DNA from: CAVPRW01 sp046727435 [NCBI: bacterium]
Lineage (GTDB): Bacteria > Tectomicrobia > Entotheonellia > J063
DNA: 6,722 nucleotides
NCBI GenBank assembly: GCA_046727435.1
Contig: JBKPCR010000513.1
Location: 1-6,722, forward strand
Reading direction: 5' to 3'
Below, piece after piece: positions 1 to 6,104 of the stretch; within the stretch, counting starts at the first letter, position 1; every line of letters begins with the position of its first letter. The position numbers were made by a program, and so were the translations under genes. The notes under the pieces were generated by a model that was not told where the DNA came from, did no database searches, and saw only the letters and a program-made list of their open reading frames with translations.

Positions 1-52
1 GAATAGACCTGCTAACCTTCGTGTTATCCTACGAAGTTAGCGGGTTCTATTC
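1..52. repeat. 52-base imperfect inverted repeat (long stem-loop)
   Basis: Bases 1-22 and 31-52 are near-perfect inverted copies of each other. The reverse complement of the right arm matches the left arm with one substitution, which still allows a G-T pair, and two single-base bulges. The loop is only 8 bases (23-30). The arm begins at base 1, so the structure may extend beyond the window. There is no T-run after either arm, so a classic intrinsic terminator is not supported. It lies upstream of the integrase relic, where an integron would have its attI site or first cassette, but the arms do not fit the attC core-box consensus well. It could also be the end of a small mobile element or a terminator of the neighbour to the left. 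What is seen is the symmetry; the role is unknown. Confidence 0.75.
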
Positions 53-154
53 CCCTGGCGATGACCTCAAAGTATCGCTGATATTTAGGTCTGCCCTTTT
101 CCTTGAATAGTATACGAAATTAACGCGAAGTTATACGGCACGACTCCGATAGCC

Positions 155-678
155 CACAAGCCGAAACTGCTCGATCTCGTCAGCCAGGCAAGTCGCTTCA
201 AACGCTCCAGTATGCGCACGGAAGGAGCGGATGCCAACTGGATCTAGCGCTTCATCCGCTGTCATCGCTAGCGCCATCCCGCCTACATGCGGGGGCCGGA
301 GAGCCATACCCTTCTGTTGCATATGGCAGTGAAGGCGAAGGTAGCCGCCTTTACCCAAACTCAGGCGTTAAGCGCTAGCGTTTTCCTGCATAAGAAGGTG
401 TCCAACTGGAATGTCGACTCGCTGTGAGGTTCCGATTGTCTAGAGGCACATGATCTCCTTGAGTTCGAGGCACTCGCATAATCGTCCCTTGGAAACCCTG
501 CAATCAAGCTCACACTCTCTACAGTTCTGACACGCACCCGCCTCCGCAATCGCAGCAGCTCACAGCCCGGCCTAGAAGCGCCGCCTGCAGGTAGAGGTCT
601 ATGTGACCACCCGTCAGCGATAGTAAGGAGACTAACTGGACACGGTGGGGATGGGAATGCCTTCATGCTGATACAGGG
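155..678 (+). pseudogene. degraded integron-type tyrosine recombinase (integrase) relic
   Basis: No intact gene lies in the first 678 bases, but the plus-strand frame starting with the codon at 161 reads as the N-terminal SAM-like domain of IntI-family integrases. It begins PKLLDLV, then has RTE, NWI, RFI, RHP, MAVKAKVAAFTQ and QALSA, in the order and at the spacing of the family (KLLDxVRxxIRxKHYSxRTExAYVxWIxRF... then VAAxTQNQALSALLFLY). The frame is broken by TAG at 245-247 and 269-271 and TGA at 425-427, and no start codon is evident. Weaker traces continue in other frames: LLEF near 450-465, VY at 597-602 (family VYLP) and RWGWE at 643-657 (family EWGWQYVFPA). These imply frameshifts and an internal loss of roughly 130 bases. 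The catalytic C-terminal part (HTLRH box and Tyr) is absent, and homology fades at the stop codon of the convergent rhodanese/MBL gene. Confidence is high for 155-406 and moderate for 440-678. Bases 53-154 show nothing I can name. Confidence 0.8.
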
Positions 679-1839
679 TCACGCCCTTGGAGACAATGCA
701 GCGGCGCACTGATTCGGCCCTAACTCTGCTTCGATGGCGTGCTCGGCATCGAGGACAATGCGCCCTAGGTTCGCGCGTCTGATCTCGTGATAAATGGTGG
801 GTTGAGCGGGCAGATGACCCAGGACGTACGCCAGGAATTGCGCTTCGGTTCGGCGCTCAAATACCGGATTCCTTTGCCGTGCCTCCCCGAGGGGCGTCGC
901 CACAATCCCATCCGGGCGCATCTCTGTGACGTCCGAGTAATGGGCCGGTAAGATGAGTACGTCATTCGGCAGCCGCGCGATACGGTCGAAAAGAGTTCGG
1001 TATAAGAGTTGGGCCCACTCCTCGGCTTTGTCGCCCAGGTCAGGGCGGCCGATGCTGCTGACAAACAGGGTATCCCCGGTTAGGAGATAGTGGTCATTCA
1101 CCAGCAGCGATGTGCTCCCTGGCGTATGGCCGGGGGTGTGAAGCGCAATGATCTCCACCACGCTCGATCCCAAGGCGAGGTGGGCACCATCCTCCAGAGA
1201 GTGATACGGAAACTGCGCCCCCGCGGCGTCATCGAGGCGGATATGGTAAGGTATCCCCAAGGCGCGACTAAGCCCTGGTCCGCCTGAGAGGTGGTCAGCG
1301 TGCAGATGCGTGTCGATGACGCGAGTGAGTTGCGCTTGCTGTGCTTGTGCGAGGGATATGTACCAATCGGTGTGGCGGGCTGGGTCGATCACCAGGGCCT
1401 CGTCGTTTGAGACGATGACGTAGGATAAGCAACGCTTGCCGACGCGATTGATCTGGAAGAGAGTGAGCGTTGACTCTTGTGGTAAAGCCACGCGAGTGGT
1501 TACGTGTACATCACCCCAGGCGATCATTCCCCCCTGTAGATTACGGGCGCGGATGCCGTGCTGGGTCAGGATCGATGCCACGAATGCGGATGATCCCCCC
1601 TTGGCACAGACCACCGTCACATCGCGCCCGCGAGGGACTCGGTCAAGGCATTCTGCCTCGTCCTCTAGGAACACAAAGTAGGGGATGTTGAGCAGGGAGT
1701 TCGGTGGCAATCCTTCGATCGCCCAGTTGGTGAATTCCTCTTCGTTCCGGACATCGAGAATAAATGGCCGACTGCCGCGGCGTATGTCCTGGTAGAGCTC
1801 GTCCGGAGTTATCTCATTGATTACTGGGGAGTCGCTCAT
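679..1839 (-). CDS. rhodanese / metallo-beta-lactamase fusion, persulfide-dioxygenase-like
   Basis: This is a 386-residue soluble protein with no signal peptide. The N-terminal rhodanese domain (about 8-115) has FILDVRNEEEF near 26-36 and the active loop CAKGGSS with Cys78, which would carry a persulfide. The metallo-beta-lactamase domain (about 125-305) has THLHADH at 177-183, TPGHT with His238, TGD with Asp256, GRPDL at 264-268 and PAHY with His300. His178, His238 and Asp256 are the expected metal ligands by analogy with ETHE1-type persulfide dioxygenases. About 80 residues follow, including an IRRANLG segment seen in similar fusions. Known relatives oxidise glutathione persulfide or move sulfane sulfur, so a role in sulfide or persulfide detoxification is inferred; a glyoxalase-II-like or other hydrolase cannot be excluded. 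The ATG at 1839 has GGAGG six bases upstream. An in-frame GTG at 1875 would add 12 residues but has no ribosome site. The gene lies 63 bp after the dehydrogenase and may be co-transcribed with it. Its stop abuts the integrase relic. Confidence 0.88.
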   Translation of the reverse strand: MSDSPVINEITPDELYQDIRRGSRPFILDVRNEEEFTNWAIEGLPPNSLLNIPYFVFLEDEAECLDRVPRGRDVTVVCAKGGSSAFVASILTQHGIRARNLQGGMIAWGDVHVTTRVALPQESTLTLFQINRVGKRCLSYVIVSNDEALVIDPARHTDWYISLAQAQQAQLTRVIDTHLHADHLSGGPGLSRALGIPYHIRLDDAAGAQFPYHSLEDGAHLALGSSVVEIIALHTPGHTPGSTSLLVNDHYLLTGDTLFVSSIGRPDLGDKAEEWAQLLYRTLFDRIARLPNDVLILPAHYSDVTEMRPDGIVATPLGEARQRNPVFERRTEAQFLAYVLGHLPAQPTIYHEIRRANLGRIVLDAEHAIEAELGPNQCAAALSPRA

Positions 1840-1845
1840 GAGTAC

Positions 1846-1850
1846 CCTCC
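1846..1850 (-). promoter_or_regulatory. Shine-Dalgarno site of the rhodanese/MBL gene
   Basis: The minus strand reads GGAGGGTACTC directly before the ATG at 1839, giving GGAGG with a six-base spacer. This decides the start in favour of the ATG over the in-frame GTG at 1875, which has no purine-rich stretch in front of it. Confidence 0.8.
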
Positions 1851-1902
1851 ACTGACGCACAACCTCTGCCTGCACCTGTGAGAATGTCGCGCCTATCCGC
1901 CG

Positions 1903-3057
1903 TCACCGATAGGGTAGGAATTCCCGTCCAAACAATTCGCGCGCGATCACGATTTTCGATACTTGTGCCGTGCCATCGCCAATCTCCAGGCCAATGACAT
2001 CGCGCAACCGCTGTTCCAGCGGTAAGTCCTGGGTATAGCCATAGTGACCGTGGAGCAGAAGACAGTCATGGATGGCATCTACCGCAACCTTTGGCCCCCA
2101 CCACTTCACCATCGCTGCCTCTTTGGCGTGCGGTAGCCCCTGATCGCGCAACCATAGGGTACGGTAACAGAGCCAACGAGCTGCTTCCAGCATGGTGGTA
2201 TGCTCGGCGATCGGAAAGGATACTCCCTCGAATTTCGCCAGCGGGCGACCGAAGGCCTGGCGCTGTTTTACGTATGTGATGGTTTCATCGAGTGATTGCT
2301 CCGCCGCACCGATGCACATCAGCGCGATGATGACTCGGCTATAGTCGAAGGCGTTCATGACCAAGTAAAAACCCTGGCCTTCCTCGCCGATTAAAGAATC
2401 ACGCGGGACGCGCACGTCGTCGAGGAAGAGCGACCCGCGCTGGATCGCGCGCTCACCCATGTCATGCAGGGGGGTCCGGCTGAGGCCGGGGAGGTCGGTT
2501 GGAACCAGAAAGGCACTGACCCCGCGTGCGCCAGCGTCGATGTCGGTCTTGGCAAAGACGACCACGGCGTCGGCGGGCATGACCATACTGATGCCAGATT
2601 TCTCCCCGTTGAGGATATACTCGTCGCCATGTCGCACTGCCCGTGTCTGCATGCCGGCGGCATCCGAGCCGCCCCGCGCCTCTGTGACCGCGATGGCAAG
2701 TATATGATCACCACGGGCCATCCCCGGCAGCCATCTGGCCTTCACCATCTCGTGGGCGTGTCGCAGAATTTCCCCATTGAGGCAATTTTCGATCAGGGCG
2801 TACCCGCAGTTAAAATCGCCGCGGGCGATCTCCTCGGCAGCAATCCCTGCCGTGACGCAATCGGCCTCCTGTCCACCGTAAGCGTCGGGGATACAGATGC
2901 CGGTGATGCCGAGTTGTCCCATTTTACGCCACTGTTCGGCGGGAAACTCTCCAGTGCGATCCCAGTGCGCATACTTCGGGGACAACTCCGCGAGCGCGAA
3001 CGTGCGCACGACACGTGCGAATTCTTGTTGGGCCTCCGTGAAGGCAAAATCGACCAT
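1903..3057 (-). CDS. acyl-CoA dehydrogenase family flavoprotein
   Basis: This 384-residue protein has the usual length for a soluble, FAD-dependent acyl-CoA dehydrogenase, which forms a double bond next to an acyl-CoA carbonyl and passes electrons to ETF. The N-terminal helical domain starts MVDFAFTEAQ. The FAD/substrate signature is AVTEARGGSD (123-132), a variant of the family ALTEPxAGSD. The middle beta-domain ends near DDVRVP (213-218). The C-terminal helical domain has RQAFGRPL (266-273), HGHYGYTQDLPLEQ (336-349) and IGDGTAQ (359-365). In the well-studied short- and medium-chain enzymes the catalytic Glu sits in YEGT; here the same place is Asp361 (GDGT). The alternative Glu site of isovaleryl- and long-chain-type enzymes aligns with Ser240, so it is not restored there. 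Substrate is unknown; branched or alicyclic acyl-CoA are possible. The ATG at 3057 has GGAG five bases upstream. The rhodanese/MBL gene follows after 63 bp; no ETF or thioester-pathway partner is visible. Confidence 0.93.
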   Translation of the reverse strand: MVDFAFTEAQQEFARVVRTFALAELSPKYAHWDRTGEFPAEQWRKMGQLGITGICIPDAYGGQEADCVTAGIAAEEIARGDFNCGYALIENCLNGEILRHAHEMVKARWLPGMARGDHILAIAVTEARGGSDAAGMQTRAVRHGDEYILNGEKSGISMVMPADAVVVFAKTDIDAGARGVSAFLVPTDLPGLSRTPLHDMGERAIQRGSLFLDDVRVPRDSLIGEEGQGFYLVMNAFDYSRVIIALMCIGAAEQSLDETITYVKQRQAFGRPLAKFEGVSFPIAEHTTMLEAARWLCYRTLWLRDQGLPHAKEAAMVKWWGPKVAVDAIHDCLLLHGHYGYTQDLPLEQRLRDVIGLEIGDGTAQVSKIVIARELFGREFLPYR

Positions 3058-3062
3058 CCCGA

Positions 3063-3066
3063 CTCC
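3063..3066 (-). promoter_or_regulatory. Shine-Dalgarno site of the acyl-CoA dehydrogenase gene
   Basis: The minus strand has GGAG, then five bases, then the ATG at 3057. A second ATG a little upstream (3066-3068) is out of frame, so this site fixes the start at 3057. Confidence 0.65.
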
Positions 3067-3069
3067 ATT

Positions 3070-3107
3070 CCCGCACCCCGGCCCGTCCCCAACGGGAGAG
3101 GGAGGCC
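3070..3107. repeat. degenerate GC-rich palindromic intergenic repeat
   Basis: On the plus strand the run of cccgcaccccggcccgt followed by ccccaacgggagaggg closely resembles a dispersed palindrome that I recall from many bacterial genomes (form ccctcaccccggccctctcccaacgggagaggg). Within it, CCCGT (3082-3086) and ACGGG (3092-3096) form a perfect five-base stem around a five-base loop. It lies in the gap between the large VWA gene and the dehydrogenase, just upstream of the dehydrogenase ribosome site. Such repeats often act as mRNA stability or attenuation structures, or are REP-like mobile remnants; which applies here is not known. Confidence 0.5.
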
Positions 3108-3137
3108 TATTCTGGTGTCTATGCCTGCAAGAGATAG

Positions 3138-3170
3138 GGCGGCTCGAGCCCTTATGGCACCAAAGCCGCC
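3138..3170 (-). repeat. hairpin at the 3' end of the VWA gene, possible weak terminator
   Basis: GGCGGCT at 3138-3144 and AGCCGCC at 3164-3170 are perfect inverted 7-base arms with a 19-base loop. The second arm touches the stop codon of the large VWA gene (3170-3172). A 10-base perfect palindrome, GGCTCGAGCC (3141-3150), overlaps the outer arm and could form instead. No U-tract follows on the transcribed strand, so intrinsic termination is doubtful. It could still protect the 3' end of the VWA mRNA or partly separate it from the dehydrogenase gene. Confidence 0.4.
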
Positions 3171-5983
3171 TAGCGTCGTACGGTCCAGCTTGAATCCCCC
3201 TGGGATGGACGCCCCCTCAGGCGGGCGACATACAACTCACCGGTGGGAATGCCCCCGCCCGTTGCAGCTGCACTGGGATGACCGCGGGCGGCTCCTGCGC
3301 CATCAGCGCTGCCATCTGGCCGTCCAGCGGCACGCCATCGTTGCGGCAATCGTCCGGCGAAGCGCCCAAGCCATTGTTCCGCCGGGGGCAATTTACGCGC
3401 CACGATATCGAAGAAATAGAGCATGAGCGCTGCGAGAATCAGCGCATACCACAGGTTATAGGGGGGACGGTGCCCATCTCCACCCACCTGGAACAACTCC
3501 GCTAGCGTCTCAGACCCATCCGTCACGTGTAGCACTCGACCGCCGGTGAGGTCCGCCAACTTGCGCAACAGCCGGAGGTTCTGTGGGCGCGGAATGTATT
3601 CCGCGGAATAGGGTATGGCAACAGCCGTCGTGCGTGGCTCGATCGTCTCCCCACGACCGTCCATGCCCGAGACCGTAATGAAATACTCTCCCGTGCCGTT
3701 TAACCTAAAGCTCCCTTTATAGCGTCCAGGGGCGGTTTGCTCGAGGGGCAGGGGTGTGCTGGCTTTGCCGCTGACTGTCACAGTGCCGGCCAATGTGGCG
3801 TTGTTGATGAACTCATCCTGGTTGTCGTAGAGGTCGACAGTGATCTCGCTCTTGCCGTCTTGCAGTGCCACATTCATCCACATGTTTTGACGCAGCGTCT
3901 TACGCTGGGTCCAACGCACGAGCTGGCTGGCAAATTTGCCGAAGTCTTCCCATTCGACCCATGCCTTCCCCCAGCGCCCACGCAGATCAGCGGTGAATGC
4001 TGCCGTGCGCCCCAGCCCATAGCGCCAGACAGCCAGCACTGGATCGGCTTTGTCGCTGACCAGCAGGACCTCGGCAGCAGGTTTGGGATAGGCCAGGACG
4101 TAACCGCGCAACGGCGGCAGCTCTTGTGGCTCAATGCCCCGTAAGACCTCGTGATCCTGGCGCACGTTAGGGACGAAGGTATGCTCTTCAACAAGGGTGC
4201 GCGCCACCAGAATAGTTTCGGAGGTAAAGATGCGTGGCACACTTTCGGAGTCATTGGCGAAATAATAGCGCCCCTGCCCCCAGTCGGCCACCTGCGACAT
4301 CAACCATTTGTCAGCATCCTCTCCAAGCGCGACGGTGGAGACCGTAATCCGCTGCTGTGCCATCTGGCGAACCAAGCCCTCGAAGTCGGCCTTGGGGGTC
4401 AGACCATCGGAGAGCAAGATCAAATGTTTCTTGATCGCCTTGACCTGGGAAAGCGCCTGGAAACCCTCCACAAGCCCCTTATAGACATCTGTCCCGCCGC
4501 TGTGATTGAGACCGGACAGTTTGGTGCCGATGCGTTCGCGATCGCCGGCCTCGGTCAGTGGAATGACCCATTCGGTATCCGTATTGAAGGCCACAAGGCC
4601 AACTTGATCGAACGGATTAAGCAGGGTGATCGCCGAAAACGAGGCCATCTTCGCTAGTTCAAGCTTGGTCGTACCCTGCGTCGGACGCCCGCCACGGCTC
4701 GCATCGCCGATGTACCCCCCCATGCTGTCCGATTTATCGATGACCAGCATGAGCGCCAGGCTTGGGATGGTCATTTTGGCGGGGACATCCATATTCACGG
4801 GAAGGGCGCGTTCCAGCGGCGTGCGGTAATACCCACCGGGGCCGAAACTGCGATCGCCGCCGAGCATAATCAGGCCACCGCCGCCGTCGCGGACGTATTT
4901 TTCGATGGCCTCCATTTTGGCTAACGACACCCCGAGCCCCGGCGCATTATCCAGAATCACGGTGTCATATTGGAGGAATTCGCTGAGCCCGTGCGGCAGT
5001 TCGGTCCACCGCCGTAACTCTGGGGACAGGCCCTGCACGGTCAAGGACTGGACGAGCTCCGTTGGCGGACCCTCTTCGCCATAGACGATCATCACCTTGG
5101 TTTTGCCCACAACGTCGGTGAAGGCGACATTGCGGTTATTTTCGGTCAGCGGATCGCCGACGACATCGACCACGGCTTCATACCGGTGTAGACCCGGATC
5201 TTCGAGAATATCCGAAAACACCTGTGCTGTTTTCCCAGGGCGCAGCTCGATCTCGCGTTCGCCAATCAGCGTCTGGTCTCGAAAGAGCAGGAGATGCGCT
5301 GGGGTAGCTTGCTGACTACTGACAACGACTCGCACAGCGAGGGATTCGCTGTTATTCACCCGGGGTGGCACCATGACGCGGTCGAGTTGCACATCCATTG
5401 GGCGCTGACGGCTCCCGAGCGGCACACTCCATAGCTCCACGCCAAGCGATTGCGCCACCAGCGCAACTTCCTGCGCATTCCCCTGCGTTTCATTGCCGTC
5501 GGTCAACATAATGAGACGCTTCTTGCCGGCGGCTGGGAACTGGGCCAACGCCACCTCAAGGGCATGGGCAACATCCGTCGCCCGTCCCGACACCGTCGAG
5601 TCAATCTTCGCGACGATGGCATCGGGTTGGAGGGCCAGCTCAACCGACGCGTCCTCTCCGAACACGATGAGCCCTGCCTGATCCCCCTTTTTCATCTGCT
5701 TCATGGCGCGTTGCACAAAGCTCAGAGCCGTTTCACGTCCCTCCTCGCCGACGCTGTCGGAGGCATCGAGGGCGAACATCACGTTAACCTGCTCGGTCGT
5801 ATTTTCCACGCTGAGACCGCTGAGACTGAGCACCACGAAAGCGATCATCAGCACTCGGAGGAGCAGCACTAAGCCGCGGCGAAAGGGCATCAGATGTGTG
5901 GTCGAGCGCCAGAACAGCCAGAGAATGATCGGAATGAACGCGAGGAGCAACAAATATTCGGGTGCAATTAATGTCAGATTCAT
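3170..5983 (-). CDS. membrane-anchored protein with two VWA domains and a GATase1-like domain
   Basis: Length is 937 residues from the ATG at 5983; a TTG at 5992 would add three. Residue numbers here count from that TTG. Two membrane helices (about 10-28 and 40-60) precede VWA domain 1 (about 69-195). Its MIDAS residues are DASDS (76-80), Thr139 and Asp165. A beta-rich stretch (about 200-290) leads to a GATase1-like fold (about 297-400) with YVRDGGGG and MLGGDRSFGPGG. This fold has no nucleophilic Cys at the elbow, so it is probably not an amidotransferase. VWA domain 2 (about 411-600) has DKSDS (419-423), Thr501 and Asp529. Next come WRYGLGRTAAFTADLRGRW (656-674), typical of this family, a beta-sandwich-like region (about 700-795), a third membrane helix (about 845-866) and a Gly/Ala/Arg-rich tail. 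The bulk is probably outside the membrane. Relatives sit with MoxR ATPases, DUF58 and BatA-like genes; function is unproven but likely metal-dependent protein binding in the envelope. There is no clear ribosome site. Confidence 0.93.
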   Translation of the reverse strand: MNLTLIAPEYLLLLAFIPIILWLFWRSTTHLMPFRRGLVLLLRVLMIAFVVLSLSGLSVENTTEQVNVMFALDASDSVGEEGRETALSFVQRAMKQMKKGDQAGLIVFGEDASVELALQPDAIVAKIDSTVSGRATDVAHALEVALAQFPAAGKKRLIMLTDGNETQGNAQEVALVAQSLGVELWSVPLGSRQRPMDVQLDRVMVPPRVNNSESLAVRVVVSSQQATPAHLLLFRDQTLIGEREIELRPGKTAQVFSDILEDPGLHRYEAVVDVVGDPLTENNRNVAFTDVVGKTKVMIVYGEEGPPTELVQSLTVQGLSPELRRWTELPHGLSEFLQYDTVILDNAPGLGVSLAKMEAIEKYVRDGGGGLIMLGGDRSFGPGGYYRTPLERALPVNMDVPAKMTIPSLALMLVIDKSDSMGGYIGDASRGGRPTQGTTKLELAKMASFSAITLLNPFDQVGLVAFNTDTEWVIPLTEAGDRERIGTKLSGLNHSGGTDVYKGLVEGFQALSQVKAIKKHLILLSDGLTPKADFEGLVRQMAQQRITVSTVALGEDADKWLMSQVADWGQGRYYFANDSESVPRIFTSETILVARTLVEEHTFVPNVRQDHEVLRGIEPQELPPLRGYVLAYPKPAAEVLLVSDKADPVLAVWRYGLGRTAAFTADLRGRWGKAWVEWEDFGKFASQLVRWTQRKTLRQNMWMNVALQDGKSEITVDLYDNQDEFINNATLAGTVTVSGKASTPLPLEQTAPGRYKGSFRLNGTGEYFITVSGMDGRGETIEPRTTAVAIPYSAEYIPRPQNLRLLRKLADLTGGRVLHVTDGSETLAELFQVGGDGHRPPYNLWYALILAALMLYFFDIVARKLPPAEQWLGRFAGRLPQRWRAAGRPDGSADGAGAARGHPSAAATGGGIPTGELYVARLRGRPSQGDSSWTVRR

Positions 5984-5992
5984 AGGCGTCAA

Positions 5993-6048
5993 GACTCAAC
6001 GTGCAAGATGTAAGGTACTCAATTCAACGTGCAAAGTGCGAAGTACCC
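5993..6048. repeat. degenerate heptamer array forming two 28-bp units
   Basis: The gap before the large VWA gene can be cut into 7-base words: gactcaa, cgtgcaa, gatgtaa, ggtactc, aattcaa, cgtgcaa, agtgcga, agtaccc. Words 1-4 and 5-8 form two 28-bp units that agree at 20 of 28 positions. The 11-mer tcaacgtgcaa is exact at 5996-6006 and 6024-6034, exactly 28 bases apart. Similar words (such as cgttgcacctcg on the plus strand near 6081) continue to the right. This looks like a decayed heptameric short tandem repeat of the kind found between genes in some bacteria. It occupies the place where the ribosome site and any promoter of the VWA gene would be. Confidence 0.6.
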
Positions 6049-6054
6049 TACGCC

Positions 6055-6076
6055 ACCTGAACGCATCAGGTACCTG
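6055..6076. repeat. small hairpin with overlapping 10-bp palindrome
   Basis: ACCTGA (6055-6060) and TCAGGT (6066-6071) are perfect arms around a five-base loop. CAGGTACCTG (6067-6076) is a perfect 10-base palindrome that shares the second arm, so the two structures are mutually exclusive. They lie about 30 bases downstream of the stop codon of the partial BatA/VWA-type gene. No U-run follows. They could be an operator-like site, an mRNA processing structure or part of the repeat-built gap; I cannot tell which. Confidence 0.4.
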
Positions 6077-6104
6077 CACACGTTGCACCTCGAACATTAC
6101 ACGG

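Noticed and set aside
122-137. Possible attI-like core (AAC...GTTATAC) just upstream of the integrase relic
   Set aside because: Only a four-base inverted match, and GTTATAC breaks the GTTRRRY consensus; too weak to call without flanking cassettes.
131-666. Two minus-strand open frames of 75 and 101 codons in the left region
   Set aside because: They are the antisense of the integrase relic; neither protein looks real and there is no ribosome site.
1892-1913. Six-base inverted repeat CCTATC/GATAGG around the dehydrogenase stop codon
   Set aside because: The stem is short, the loop is ten bases and no T-run follows, so it cannot be called a terminator.
2464-3426. A 320-codon plus-strand open frame
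   Set aside because: It lies antisense to the dehydrogenase and to the end of the VWA gene, both clearly real. Its protein has no recognisable domain and it runs across the intergenic repeats, so it is a GC-rich shadow frame.
3737-5872. Several plus-strand open frames of 67-168 codons opposite the VWA gene
   Set aside because: All lie within one well-supported coding frame on the other strand and have no recognisable domains.
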